A DNA stretch of 23,719 bases from a virus. The position numbers and the translations under genes were made by a program. The stretch lies in the IMG/VR virus record IMGVR_UViG_3300027714_000122, positions 1-23,719 of that record. One strand, given 5' to 3'. Of this stretch, positions 4,175-12,571 are shown piece after piece; the stretch's first letter is position 1; the number at the start of each line of letters is the position of its first letter. The notes below the pieces were generated by a model. That model was not told where the DNA came from. It was given only the letters and a program-made list of their open reading frames with translations, and searched no databases.

Positions 4175-6650
4175 AGAACCAGTTCCAATTCAACAATCCA
4201 TAGCTCCCTTTGCAGAAACAGCTCCTGCTGATGAACTGCAAGTTGAAGAAATTGGTGATGACGTTCTAATAGGAGATCCAGAGCTAGATAATATTGAAGA
4301 GATAGATACTAACTTTGATGCAAACCTTGCGGAAGATATGGATGAAAAAGAACTTAATAGTGCAGCATCAGAACTTATTTCATATTACAACAATGACCGT
4401 GAGGCTCGATCAGAGTGGGAAGAACGCTACAAAAAAGGGCTCAAGACTTTAGATCCTGATGGTGGTATGGAGGAATCAGAAGATGAACGTGCCACTCGTG
4501 GTTTATCCATAGTGGTGCATCCTATGATTGCAGAAGCTGCTACCCAGTTTAATGCAAAGGCTATTGCAGAGCTTTATCCTAGCGGTGGTCCAGTTAAGAC
4601 TGTGATTATTGGAGATCCTAATGAGGAGCTCGAAAATCAGTCTCGAAGAGTTCGTGAATATATGAACTACCAAATTACAAAGGAAATGCCTGAGTACTTT
4701 CCTGATTTGGATCAGATGTTATTTCATCTTCCGCTGGTGGGTCAAACTTTCAAGAAGGTTTGGTGGGACAGCAATATGGATCGCCAGTGCTCGCAGTTTG
4801 TAAAGGCTGAAGACTTTGTAGTGGCTCCTGAAAGCAAAGATCTCTACACCTCACCTCGATATACTCACGTTATTCGTATTCCTAAGAACGACTACAATCG
4901 ATACGTCCAGTCAGGTTATTATTTACCAAGTGACGATAAAGGTGGTGATATCGATCCATCTGGAGACACAATTGGTGAGATTGAGGGTGTTGATCAATAC
5001 GGTGATGATTCTCAAGATAACGTAATGACACTGCTGGAGATGCACGTTTATCGTAACTTTGAGGATGATAAATCTGACGATGATGATAACAATGTTGTTG
5101 GCATTCCTTATGTTGTCACTGTTGATTACGATAATGAGAATATTGTAAGCATACGCAGAAACTGGCGTGAAAATGACGATAAGAAGATGAGGAGAGACTG
5201 GTTTGTCTCTTATAAGTTCTTACCTGGTCTTGGGTTTTATGGCTTTGGCTTGTATCATCTCATTGGTGGGTTAGGCAAAGCAGCAACTGGATCTCTACGA
5301 GCTCTCTTAGATTCTGCAGCGTTTTCCAATATGCAGGGTGGATTTAAGTTACGAGGTCGAGTTTCAGGTGGTGAGGTTCAGGTTAACCCAGGTGAGTTTG
5401 TTGATCTTGATGCCACAGTTGACGATGTCAATAAAGCGATTATGCCACTGCCGTTTAAAGAACCCAGTAGTGCATTGTTTAATCTGCTTGGATTTATTGT
5501 AGACGCAGGGCAGAGATTTGCCAGCACTGCTGATTTGAATGTTGGGGACGTAAATCCAAATGCACCTGTTGGCTCAACAGTCGCACTTATTGAGCAAGGA
5601 TCAAAATCCTTCTCAGCGATTCACAAGAGGTTGCACTATGCACAGGGTCAAGAGTTTAAGCTGATCGCTGATCTTAATGCTGAAAACTTACCTGAGCAGT
5701 TTACGTTTTCGTTAATAGGCAGTAGTTCTGAAATATTCGCTGCTGACTTTAATGATCGCATTGATATCCTCCCAGTCAGTGACCCCAACATATTTAGTTC
5801 TGCCCAGCGGATTGCTCAAGCTCAAGCTATTTTGCAAATGGCTCAGTCGGCCCCTGAAATGCACGATATGTACGCTGCCTACAAACGTATGTATGAAGCT
5901 ATCCGAATACCAAATATTGATGAGATACTAAGAAAACCAGAAGACGCACCACGGATGGACCCAATTGATGAAAACATGGCAATCATGTATGGCAAGCCAA
6001 TTCGAGCATTTATTGAGCAGGAGCATGAATCTCACATTGCTGTTCATATGCAGTTTATTCAAGATCCATCATTGGGTGGAAACCCTGGTGCTCAACAGAT
6101 GCAGCCGATATTAATTGCTCACATAGCGGAGCACGTTGCGTTATTATATAGAACTCGTATGGAGGCTGGTGTTGGGGTTCCATTACCACCAGTTCCAAAC
6201 TTTGCAGATAAAGACTTTAAGTTTGAGGATATCAGTCCAGAGCTAGATAACTTAATTAGTCAACGTGCTGCTCAAGTGGTTCAGGAAGCTCCACAAATGA
6301 AGCAGATCGCTGCTATTACATCTCAAGGCAAACAGGAGCAACCTAATCCGCTACAATATGCCCAGCAACTTGCTCAGTTAGAGACTGAAGCTCTGAAGGC
6401 AAGGACGCAAGCACAAATTGCTGGAGATCAAGCTAAGGCTCAGTCTTCTATTCAGATCAAGCAAGCTGAAGCTCAACAAAAAATGCAGATAGATGCAGCA
6501 AAAGCTCAGGCAGATATGCAAGCTAAAATTCAGAAGTTAGAGGCTGAATTGCAAATTGAGCGTGAGAAAAATATGGCCAAGATGCAAATGGAACGAGAAA
6601 AGAATGCAGCGGAAATTCAGATGGAGGCTATAAAGAATGTTACCGAATAA
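4167..6650 (+). CDS. Portal protein, large podovirus type with helical C-terminus
   Basis: The portal forms the twelve-subunit ring at one capsid vertex through which DNA enters. The call rests on the position right after the large terminase and on the sequence: an acidic N-terminal arm (about 1-55), then SELISYYNNDREARSEWEER, a typical portal start, and the RGLSIVVHPMI and LPLVGQTFKKVWWD segments. The C-terminal ~130 residues are nearly uninterrupted, Gln/Ala/Lys/Glu-rich helix (heptad-like QAKAQSSIQIKQAEAQQKMQ), predicted to make a coiled coil. At 827 aa it is longer than most portals. P22-type portals (725 aa) also have a C-terminal helical barrel, and this may be a comparable one. AAGGA lies upstream of the ATG at 4167. 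Confidence 0.88.
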   Translation: MAREPVPIQQSIAPFAETAPADELQVEEIGDDVLIGDPELDNIEEIDTNFDANLAEDMDEKELNSAASELISYYNNDREARSEWEERYKKGLKTLDPDGGMEESEDERATRGLSIVVHPMIAEAATQFNAKAIAELYPSGGPVKTVIIGDPNEELENQSRRVREYMNYQITKEMPEYFPDLDQMLFHLPLVGQTFKKVWWDSNMDRQCSQFVKAEDFVVAPESKDLYTSPRYTHVIRIPKNDYNRYVQSGYYLPSDDKGGDIDPSGDTIGEIEGVDQYGDDSQDNVMTLLEMHVYRNFEDDKSDDDDNNVVGIPYVVTVDYDNENIVSIRRNWRENDDKKMRRDWFVSYKFLPGLGFYGFGLYHLIGGLGKAATGSLRALLDSAAFSNMQGGFKLRGRVSGGEVQVNPGEFVDLDATVDDVNKAIMPLPFKEPSSALFNLLGFIVDAGQRFASTADLNVGDVNPNAPVGSTVALIEQGSKSFSAIHKRLHYAQGQEFKLIADLNAENLPEQFTFSLIGSSSEIFAADFNDRIDILPVSDPNIFSSAQRIAQAQAILQMAQSAPEMHDMYAAYKRMYEAIRIPNIDEILRKPEDAPRMDPIDENMAIMYGKPIRAFIEQEHESHIAVHMQFIQDPSLGGNPGAQQMQPILIAHIAEHVALLYRTRMEAGVGVPLPPVPNFADKDFKFEDISPELDNLISQRAAQVVQEAPQMKQIAAITSQGKQEQPNPLQYAQQLAQLETEALKARTQAQIAGDQAKAQSSIQIKQAEAQQKMQIDAAKAQADMQAKIQKLEAELQIEREKNMAKMQMEREKNAAEIQMEAIKNVTE

Positions 6651-6888
6651 TATGTTAGCATCTATTAGACCTATTAATCCTGCTGCATTTGGTAATATAG
6701 TACCGAAAAAACCTCCACAGGGGCAACCTCCACAGCAGGGACAAATGGCACAAGGGCAACCTCCACAAGGTGGAGATCAAATGACAGATTACTTAATGAA
6801 CAAAGTCGAAGAGATTAAAAAAAGATTAGGACAAGGTGATGTTGGTGCATTGTCAAGTGTTACAGAAGCTATGAGGAGTCAAGGATGA
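6637..6888 (+). CDS. Pro/Gln-rich small protein overlapping the portal gene end (83 aa)
   Basis: ATG at 6637 lies inside the last codons of the portal gene with GGAGG nine bases upstream, so translation is probably coupled; a second ATG at 6652 is a less well-placed alternative. The centre holds a repeated Pro-Pro-Gln-Gly-Gln motif (about residues 27-47). A helical, charged C-terminus (KVEEIKKRLGQGDVGALSSV) follows. It ends in an ATGA overlap with the next gene. The composition suggests a flexible linker protein in the virion or a portal-associated factor. No family recognised. Confidence 0.65.
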   Translation: MLPNNMLASIRPINPAAFGNIVPKKPPQGQPPQQGQMAQGQPPQGGDQMTDYLMNKVEEIKKRLGQGDVGALSSVTEAMRSQG

Positions 6889-8411
6889 ATAATTATGGTG
6901 CTTTAAAATCATTACCTGCCCAAGCAACAATTAAGGGTCAACCTCATCAACTAAGTTACATAACTCCTCAAGAGGCAGGTGTTTTAAAAATGTTAGGTGG
7001 TTCTGGAGAAAATTTTAATGGAGTTCCTGCTTACGTTAGAACAGATGATTATGTTCCAAGTAACATGAATCCTAATATAGCAGCAGGTTATCAACAAGCT
7101 GCTGATTCTGGATATAAAGGTGCAGGATCGAGCGGATATAATAACAACAACGATAATAAAAAACCCAAAGTAGAAACTCCAAAAAGTTATTTTGATTTCA
7201 ATAAAACAGAAAACGAAAATTATGAAATGGCTCTTGCTTTAGATTTTAAGTGGGCTAAAGATATGGACAATGAATTTCAAAAAGAAACAAATCCTAACTA
7301 TATTGACCCCGATGCATTTACAGCACCAATGCTCCCAGAAACAGGTGAAGCTGGGGAGGCTTTTGATGCAGGTTCATATTTAGGCAGTGACGATGTTAAA
7401 TTAGCGAGTTCAACAGACGCTAGCAGTGGCGGTGCTCAATTAGCGAGTTCAACTGAAGTTATACCTAAAACTTTTACTGGCGTAGATGATTCCTCTTTTA
7501 ACGAAGGTCAAAATGTTGGTTATACACCAGCAGTTGCCCCTGCACCGACTAGCTTTGACAATAACTTTACAGGCACAGAAGAAGAGTTAATGAACCGTGG
7601 TGAATACACTGGAGAGATCCAAACACTTGGCGACGGATTGTTCGAAGTATATGTTGACTCTTATAGCGACCCTAAAGAAGACAACTTCGATCTGTTTGGT
7701 GGAGACCAAAATTTTACAATATTCGGAATACCAATACCATTCTCAGACACTATTTATGATCTAGTTACTGGTGGCGGTGATAATGATGATAGATATTATG
7801 GTGGTGCAGACAGCATCAATACTGATGACGGTGTAGATCTTAATGGTGGTGGTGGGGGAAACGACGATCCTAAATTTAAATACACCGACATTTTTAAGCC
7901 TAAGTATAAAAGCTCTGCAATGATTTCTGGCGGTGGAGGTGGAGGAATCTGGGATAGGTTTAGAAACAGTTACTTTACTAAATATGGTTTAGAAGGTGAG
8001 TCTGCTGACTATGAAGAAATAGAAGTTACTTTTGACCCAGAGAGCGGTGTTTACTTTTACCCAGACGGCACTCCTATAAACCCTGAAGAATTAGAAGGTT
8101 TAAATATTGGGGATATTATACAAAAGGAAGATGGTAAAACAAAAACTGGTAGGCAGAAGTTCAATTCTAAGACTGGTGAGCTGATAGAAACTAAGTTATA
8201 TGATCAAACTTACAGCACCCCAGAAGGCGAAGAAATAACAGGAAATCAAACATTTGCTGCAGACGGAATTGGTTCCGACGGATCATACACTAGTGACCCA
8301 AGAATATACGATCCAGCTACAGGCACTATGGTTTCATCAACTCAATATAATTTAAATTTATCAAGGCAAGCAGAAGCTGACTATTTAGCTTCATTAAATC
8401 AAGGAGATTAA
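6885..8411 (+). CDS. Low-complexity Gly/Asn/Asp-rich protein, probable virion-associated (508 aa)
   Basis: ATG at 6885 overlaps the previous stop by four bases (ATGA). The protein starts with a compact segment (KSLPAQATIKGQPHQLSYITPQEAGVLKMLGG). It continues with long acidic, Gly-, Asn- and Ser-rich stretches, including a duplicated LASST element near residues 172-190 and poly-Gly runs near residues 320-360. The C-terminal part has a regular TFDPESGVYFYPDGTPINPEEL segment. There is no signal peptide, membrane helix or catalytic motif. Its place between portal and scaffold suggests a head-internal or portal-associated structural protein, by position only. Confidence 0.7.
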   Translation: MNNYGALKSLPAQATIKGQPHQLSYITPQEAGVLKMLGGSGENFNGVPAYVRTDDYVPSNMNPNIAAGYQQAADSGYKGAGSSGYNNNNDNKKPKVETPKSYFDFNKTENENYEMALALDFKWAKDMDNEFQKETNPNYIDPDAFTAPMLPETGEAGEAFDAGSYLGSDDVKLASSTDASSGGAQLASSTEVIPKTFTGVDDSSFNEGQNVGYTPAVAPAPTSFDNNFTGTEEELMNRGEYTGEIQTLGDGLFEVYVDSYSDPKEDNFDLFGGDQNFTIFGIPIPFSDTIYDLVTGGGDNDDRYYGGADSINTDDGVDLNGGGGGNDDPKFKYTDIFKPKYKSSAMISGGGGGGIWDRFRNSYFTKYGLEGESADYEEIEVTFDPESGVYFYPDGTPINPEELEGLNIGDIIQKEDGKTKTGRQKFNSKTGELIETKLYDQTYSTPEGEEITGNQTFAADGIGSDGSYTSDPRIYDPATGTMVSSTQYNLNLSRQAEADYLASLNQGD

Positions 8412-8412
8412 A

Positions 8413-9057
8413 ATGGCTGAAGAAACTATAGAACAAATGAACAGGCTGTTGGATGATCCTTCTACCCCCCCTATGGCTAGATCTCCTATGGGTGGATCTA
8501 TGGCAAGTCCACCAATGCCTAGACCAGAAATAGAAATGATTACGTCTGCCCAACAAGGTCTTATGGAAATGGACCCTGACGGAACTAAGGATATTGTTGA
8601 TGGATTGGAAGTCACAAAAAACAAAGTTATGGCTGGAGGTAATTTAACAGAAGTTGAATCTACAGGAATTATGTCAATCTTACAAAAACTTGGTGGTGCA
8701 TTAGGTGGCATGATGGGTGGTTCTGGAGATCGCATGACATATATGGTTGATGGAAACCCAGTTGAAATGACTGAGGGCGAAAGAATGTCAGCTATTAATG
8801 CTGGTATGCTTGTTCAGGATGTAGAGTCTGGAATTAGAGGTATGGAGCCAATGACAGGCAGTAGTACAATGACTCCAGATGAACTTATGAGGCAATCTTC
8901 TGGATCTTCTATGACTGACGCTGAGAGAGCTATCGGTGAAAATGAAGAGTTCAATCGTAGAGTTCAGGAAGAGCAAGAGCGTATGTTTCGCATGAATAAC
9001 CCAGAAGGAATGTCAACAATGGCGCCAATGCCCAGACCAACAATGATAGGAGAATAA
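8413..9057 (+). CDS. Met/Gly-rich protein, probable virion-associated (214 aa)
   Basis: ATG at 8413 after AAGGAGATTAAA. The product is unusually rich in Met, Pro, Gly and Ser (SPMGGSMASPPMPRPEIEM; LGGALGGMMGGSG near residues 90-105) and ends with APMPRPTMIGE. The PMPRP motif occurs twice, near the N- and C-termini, which may mark a binding peptide. A central acidic segment (MEMDPDGTKDIVDGLEVTKN) and a helical QEEQERMFRM near the end are the only other regular parts. No domain recognised; function unknown, with location among structural genes as the only clue. Confidence 0.7.
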   Translation: MAEETIEQMNRLLDDPSTPPMARSPMGGSMASPPMPRPEIEMITSAQQGLMEMDPDGTKDIVDGLEVTKNKVMAGGNLTEVESTGIMSILQKLGGALGGMMGGSGDRMTYMVDGNPVEMTEGERMSAINAGMLVQDVESGIRGMEPMTGSSTMTPDELMRQSSGSSMTDAERAIGENEEFNRRVQEEQERMFRMNNPEGMSTMAPMPRPTMIGE

Positions 9058-9058
9058 T

Positions 9059-9343
9059 ATGGCTGAAGTAAATGTAGAAAACATGGAAGAGAATGCTGAA
9101 CTCTTCATGGAGAAAATGGGCTTTGCCCATAACGCTGATGGACTTGAAATGTCAGACGATCAGCTTGTTAACTTTTTATTGCTATGCCACCATATGCAGT
9201 ATGGCGTTGGTGACGAGTACGAAGAAGAAGAAATGATGGAAGAAGATATGCATCACGATGGATCTGACGTTAAGGTCAAGATTATGAAAGTCGGATCAGG
9301 TGACGATGTCCACGCAATGATGAATAAAATTCTGGGAGGCTAA
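9059..9343 (+). CDS. Small acidic protein (94 aa)
   Basis: ATG at 9059 one base after the previous stop, with AGGAGA upstream. The protein is strongly acidic, with a Glu/Met-rich stretch (DEYEEEEMMEEDMHHDG, about residues 56-72). Two predicted helices around FLLLCHHMQYG precede it, and a short basic/hydrophobic VKVKIMKVG follows. The cluster of Met, His and acidic residues could bind metal, but this is speculation from composition. It directly precedes the first of the Lys-rich mini-proteins (9345), so a strongly acidic protein and a strongly basic one are made from adjacent genes. No family recognised. Confidence 0.68.
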   Translation: MAEVNVENMEENAELFMEKMGFAHNADGLEMSDDQLVNFLLLCHHMQYGVGDEYEEEEMMEEDMHHDGSDVKVKIMKVGSGDDVHAMMNKILGG

Positions 9344-9344
9344 T

Positions 9345-9467
9345 ATGCCTTATAGTAAATACTCTCCAAAGCAGAAGAAGTTAGCTGCAGTTGCAGGTGA
9401 TAAAAAAAAGATCACTGCTGCTGACCTAAAGGCTTTGCGTAAAAAACCTAAGAAGAAAACAAAGTAA
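9345..9467 (+). CDS. Very small Lys-rich protein (40 aa)
   Basis: ATG at 9345 preceded by GGGAGG. The 40-residue product is extremely basic: about 14 Lys, with a KYSPKQKKLAAVAGDKKK start and a LRKKPKKKTK tail. Its stop overlaps the next start in TAATG, so the 629-aa gene downstream is probably translated by reinitiation. First of the Lys-rich mini-proteins in 9345-13456. Likely a nucleic-acid-binding peptide, perhaps packaged with DNA; this rests on charge only. Confidence 0.65.
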   Translation: MPYSKYSPKQKKLAAVAGDKKKITAADLKALRKKPKKKTK

Positions 9468-11356
9468 TGGCTGAAGAAACCATCCAAGGTGGGACTGAGG
9501 CTGATTACGCTGAGTATGCGAAGAGTCTTGCTGTTGATATCCCTGAGATTACTTGGAAGGATGTAGGCAATGTTGCCTTAGACTTCACACCTATTATTGG
9601 TGACATCAAGGGTGGTTACGAAACTGTCCAGATGATTGGTGACGAACTTGCCAAAGACAATCCTAATTACAAGTTGATTGGTATTCTTGGTGGCATGGGA
9701 GCTGCAGCTACTATTATTGGTTTGGTTCCTGGTGCTGGTGACCTTGCTAAGAAAACTATTATGTCAGGAGCAAGAAGTGTTTCTGAAGGAGCTAATAAGG
9801 TTGTTAATGCTATGCCAGCCTATGATCCAAGTACGCTAGGATCTATGGGTGGCAATATATTTGCTGGTAAAGCAGGATCAACTGATCTTTTAGGAAATCC
9901 AATTGGTAGTATAAGCCAATTGTATACAAATAGAGTTCCTGGTGCTGATCCAAGGTTTGGTCCTACTGGTCGTATATCTACTCGTGTACCAACGCAAGGG
10001 ACTGAAAAAACAGGAGGAGTCTTCCCAACAGAAGAAGTCTACAGTGGTGAACTTGTAATTGATAAAGCAGCTATGGATCTTGGAGATACAACTTCAAAAA
10101 ATATGGAAGTGTTATCTTCTAAAAGAAAAAATCCAGAAATTAAAAATCCATATGTTGATAATGAATCATATTTCCCAGGGTTTGCTGGTATACAAGGTTT
10201 ACCTCCAGAAGATGCTGCTGAATTTGTTAGTGCTATGCAAAAAGAAAACTTAAACTGGGTTATGGATAAACTACCAAAAGATTTTCAAAACCGTGCAAAA
10301 CTTTGGTATGTTGGGGCAAATCGTTTTTCTGAAGAACTTTCAATTAAATACGGTGTTCCAAGATCTTCTATGTCTGGCGTAGTAGCAGCTCTTTCTCCAC
10401 AAATGGATTGGTTTAAAAATGCATCTTTAGCAGAACGTGTCGCAGATGCAGTAATTAATAACAGAAATTTTCCTTGGTCATCTGAAATGACTTCTGTTGC
10501 TAAAAAATATCCAACATTTACAGATAAAAACAATGCAAAAGTATGGGAAAGCATAAAAGGCAAATCATACTCTGATCTTGAAACTACAAAACAAAAAGCA
10601 ATGTGGATAAGAGCTTATGATGAATCTCACAACCCAAAAACATATCGAGCACTTACTCCTGAAGGTGACCTTGGTGACATTGTTTTAAATGCAGATGGCA
10701 ATCCAGCAAAAATTGGTTGGGGCCAATTTGGAGAAATTGAAAAAGCTGTAAAGGCAATTGAAAGTAATGGAGATTTTAAAATTATTTCTGATGCAATGGG
10801 ATCTCAACACAAAGTTAGAAACTTTTTTAATAACATAGAAGTTCCATTTTCAGATATGGGAGATGTTACTATTGACACTCACGCTATTGCTGCAGGGTTA
10901 ATGAGGCCATTGTCTGGTGCGGACCAATTAACAACTCAAGGTTTAGGAATGACTGGTGGAGCGTCAAAAGCTACAGGTACGAAAGGAATGTACGGTTTAA
11001 CAGCAGATGACTATAGATCTGTTGCTGCAGAACGTGGACTTTTGCCAAGAGAAACTCAATCAATTGTTTGGGAAGGTATAAGAGGTCTTTTCAACAATAA
11101 AAGTCTAGATAACAAAATTAAAATTAATGCTATATGGACTGCTGTTGACCGTGGAGATTTAACTCAAAAACAAGCTCTTGATTTAATTGAAGAGGCTTCA
11201 GGAGGTTTTAGTAGCACTAGTTGGATTAATGAACCTAGACCTAAAAGATCAATAGCTGGAGGAGGAACGACAATGTTTGGTGTTCCTATTGCTGGTGCTG
11301 CTACATTAGGAGCACTGCCTTCTGAAAAAGAAACATCAAGAGAAATGGATATGTAG
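9467..11356 (+). CDS. 629-aa two-part protein: hydrophobic pre-toxin-like N-terminus plus a possible helical enzymatic domain
   Basis: ATG at 9467 shares a base with the previous stop (TAATG). Residues 31-100 carry DVGNVALDFTPIIGDIKGG, a Gly/Ala-rich hydrophobic stretch and GLVPGAGDLAKK. This DFxPxxGDxK...VPGxGD pattern is seen in pre-toxin regions of polymorphic toxins and in phage proteins thought to reach membranes. A Gly/Thr-rich linker (about 110-200) leads to a helical domain (about 235-560) with W280-Y-V-G-A-N, AALSP (307-311) followed by W and N, K449-VRNFFNNI and VTIDTHAI (467-474). The K...F..N...DTH arrangement recalls HhH-GPD base-excision glycosylases (helix-hairpin-helix Lys, then Asp), but I cannot confirm it. 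Bases coding for the second part look more A-rich than the first. It could be an ejected virion protein. Confidence 0.72.
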   Translation: MAEETIQGGTEADYAEYAKSLAVDIPEITWKDVGNVALDFTPIIGDIKGGYETVQMIGDELAKDNPNYKLIGILGGMGAAATIIGLVPGAGDLAKKTIMSGARSVSEGANKVVNAMPAYDPSTLGSMGGNIFAGKAGSTDLLGNPIGSISQLYTNRVPGADPRFGPTGRISTRVPTQGTEKTGGVFPTEEVYSGELVIDKAAMDLGDTTSKNMEVLSSKRKNPEIKNPYVDNESYFPGFAGIQGLPPEDAAEFVSAMQKENLNWVMDKLPKDFQNRAKLWYVGANRFSEELSIKYGVPRSSMSGVVAALSPQMDWFKNASLAERVADAVINNRNFPWSSEMTSVAKKYPTFTDKNNAKVWESIKGKSYSDLETTKQKAMWIRAYDESHNPKTYRALTPEGDLGDIVLNADGNPAKIGWGQFGEIEKAVKAIESNGDFKIISDAMGSQHKVRNFFNNIEVPFSDMGDVTIDTHAIAAGLMRPLSGADQLTTQGLGMTGGASKATGTKGMYGLTADDYRSVAAERGLLPRETQSIVWEGIRGLFNNKSLDNKIKINAIWTAVDRGDLTQKQALDLIEEASGGFSSTSWINEPRPKRSIAGGGTTMFGVPIAGAATLGALPSEKETSREMDM

Positions 11357-11526
11357 TGGCTGCAAAGAAAAAACCAAAGAGAGATGCCTGTTATAAAAAG
11401 GTAAAGGCTCGTTACACTCGAAATGGTGGAACGTGGCCTTCTGCCTATGGATCTGGAGCTTTGGTTAAGTGTCGCAAGGTAGGTGCAAAAAATTGGGGTA
11501 AGAAGAGTGCCAAGAAAAAAAAGTAG
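11356..11526 (+). CDS. Small Cys/Lys-rich conserved phage protein, DUF5872-like (56 aa)
   Basis: The start is the GTG at 11356, overlapping the previous TAG by one base, matching the overlap style of its neighbours; no ATG is available. The product has a DACYKKVKARY start, a WPSAYGSGALVKCRKVGAKNW core and a poly-Lys end. CYxKVK...WPSAYxSGALxKCRKxGAxxW is a recurrent small-protein signature in viruses and phages that I believe is Pfam DUF5872; the number is from memory. Two Cys (residues 12 and 39) are conserved. Strongly basic; a role in DNA binding or condensation is inference. Confidence 0.7.
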   Translation: MAAKKKPKRDACYKKVKARYTRNGGTWPSAYGSGALVKCRKVGAKNWGKKSAKKKK

Positions 11527-11743
11527 TGGTAACAGTCTAAAAGATTGGTTTGGTCAAAACAAAGGCAAGGGCTGGGTTGATTGTAAGACTGGCAAGCCTT
11601 GTGGACGTAAGTCTAGAACCAAGACCAAGAGAGGCTATCCTGCCTGTAGACCGACAATGTCACAATGCAAATCAAAGACAGCAAAAACAGCAGCAAAAAA
11701 GAAAACTTCAGCAAAACGAGTAAATTGGAAAGGTAAGAAATAA
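11507..11743 (+). CDS. Small Cys/Lys-rich protein, DUF6321-like (78 aa)
   Basis: I choose the GTG at 11507 because it gives a PRKKSSGNSLKDWFGQN start, typical of this family, and has GGGG eight bases upstream. A longer GTG start at 11483 is possible. It overlaps the previous gene by 20 bases in another frame. The core GWVDCKTGKPCGR, then KRGYPACRP and SQC, carries four Cys (a possible metal site), and a Lys-rich tail follows. The GKPCGR...YPxCRP signature is one I associate with DUF6321 of phages. The role is unknown. The next gene starts in TAATG at its stop. Confidence 0.68.
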   Translation: MPRKKSSGNSLKDWFGQNKGKGWVDCKTGKPCGRKSRTKTKRGYPACRPTMSQCKSKTAKTAAKKKTSAKRVNWKGKK

Positions 11744-11913
11744 TGGCTAAAGGTGTAAAGCATTACTTCAAGAACGGAAAAGAACACAAAGGAGCTACTC
11801 ATAAAGATGCAAAAGGCAAAGTTATGTCTGGTAAAACCCACACATCTTCCAGCAAGTTCCTAGTTCACAAAAAAGACCTGTCAGATAAAGCTAAGAAAGT
11901 TGCTAACTCATAA
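11743..11913 (+). CDS. Very small Lys-rich protein (56 aa)
   Basis: ATG at 11743 overlaps the previous TAA by one base (TAATG), and its own TAA overlaps the next start the same way. The product is basic and His/Lys/Ser-rich: KHYFKNGKEHKGATHKDAKG, then SGKTHTSSSKFL and a helical KDLSDKAKKVANS. The HYFKNGKEHKG start is a hairpin-like motif I have a sense of having seen in marine phage small proteins. Function unknown. Confidence 0.62.
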   Translation: MAKGVKHYFKNGKEHKGATHKDAKGKVMSGKTHTSSSKFLVHKKDLSDKAKKVANS

Positions 11914-12170
11914 TGGCAACTTACAAAGGTAAGAGTGTTAAATTAAACAACCCAAGAAGAATTGCTAAGGGTGAGACATCCTATGGCAAAAAGAAATCTG
12001 TTGTTTATGTGACTGATGGTGATAAAGTTAAACGTGTTACCTTTGGTGATCCCAATATGCGTATTAAGAAAAATCAAAAGGGACGTAGAAAGAATTTTAG
12101 GGCAAGACACAATTGTGATGAGCCTGGTCCGAAAACAAAGGCACGATATTGGTCGTGTAAGGCGTGGTGA
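11913..12170 (+). CDS. Conserved small basic phage protein with RRKxFRARHxC motif (85 aa)
   Basis: ATG at 11913 in a TAATG overlap. The sequence KLNNPRRI, then KKSVVYVTDGDKVKRVTFGD, PNMRIKKNQKGRRKNFRARH, and a C-terminal Cys, YWSCKAW, is a widespread small phage protein. The same signature (FGDPNMxIK...RRKSFRARHxC...YWSCxxW) also occurs inside larger proteins. It looks like a small beta-rich domain with two Cys (about 76-83 and 68), possibly a metal or disulphide site. Function is not known. It ends in TGATG with the following membrane-protein gene. It is the best-conserved-looking member of the mini-protein series. Confidence 0.78.
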   Translation: MATYKGKSVKLNNPRRIAKGETSYGKKKSVVYVTDGDKVKRVTFGDPNMRIKKNQKGRRKNFRARHNCDEPGPKTKARYWSCKAW

Positions 12171-12271
12171 TGAAAAATAAATGGATTTGGATTGGGTTGG
12201 GAATAGTAATATTTATTGCTCTTATATCTTACGGAGTAAATAAAGCTATGTGTACACCACCTTGTCTTTAA
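12170..12271 (+). CDS. 33-aa single-pass membrane protein with C-terminal Cys pair
   Basis: ATG at 12170 overlaps the previous stop (TGATG). A basic start (MKNKW) leads into one hydrophobic helix (IWIGLGIVIFIALISYGV, about 6-23). A short tail with two Cys around Pro-Pro (MCTPPCL) ends the protein. This positive-inside orientation would place the Cys tail in the periplasm. It directly precedes the probable holin gene, so a lysis accessory (antiholin or small spanin-like) role is possible. It lacks a clear lipobox, so spanin is not supported. Confidence 0.55.
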   Translation: MKNKWIWIGLGIVIFIALISYGVNKAMCTPPCL

Positions 12272-12571
12272 ATGGAGAAGCTAACCACACACGAAAAAAG
12301 TACAATAACTTGGCGTTGGACTGCACTTATATTTTATTTGGTAATTTGCTTTTACGACTTTCTATTTTGTCCAGTGTGGTGGGGATTAAACAGACCAGAC
12401 ATTTCCCAATTTATGGAAATTATAAATTCAACTAAGGAGCCAATGGTTCAAATGGAATTGATGAAAAAACTAACAGGACAACATGAGCCATTTACACTTT
12501 TGGGTGGTGGGTTGTTTCATCTGGCATTTGGAGCAATTCTAACAGGCTCCTCGCTTGCAAATAAAAAGTAG
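12272..12571 (+). CDS. Probable holin (two to three membrane segments, 99 aa)
   Basis: Holins form membrane holes that trigger lysis and release endolysin. The ATG at 12272 abuts the previous stop. TM1 (about 15-38, WTALIFYLVICFYDFLFCPVWW) and a C-terminal TM (about 76-93, LLGGGLFHLAFGAILTGS) flank a polar loop of ~35 residues. The WRW...D...P pattern in TM1 and the LxGGGLFHLAxGAIL motif near the end are typical of phage proteins annotated as holins. The terminal NKK is a short cytoplasmic-style basic tail. No endolysin gene is visible in the window, so lysis genes are split or the enzyme lies elsewhere. Confidence 0.68.
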   Translation: MEKLTTHEKSTITWRWTALIFYLVICFYDFLFCPVWWGLNRPDISQFMEIINSTKEPMVQMELMKKLTGQHEPFTLLGGGLFHLAFGAILTGSSLANKK

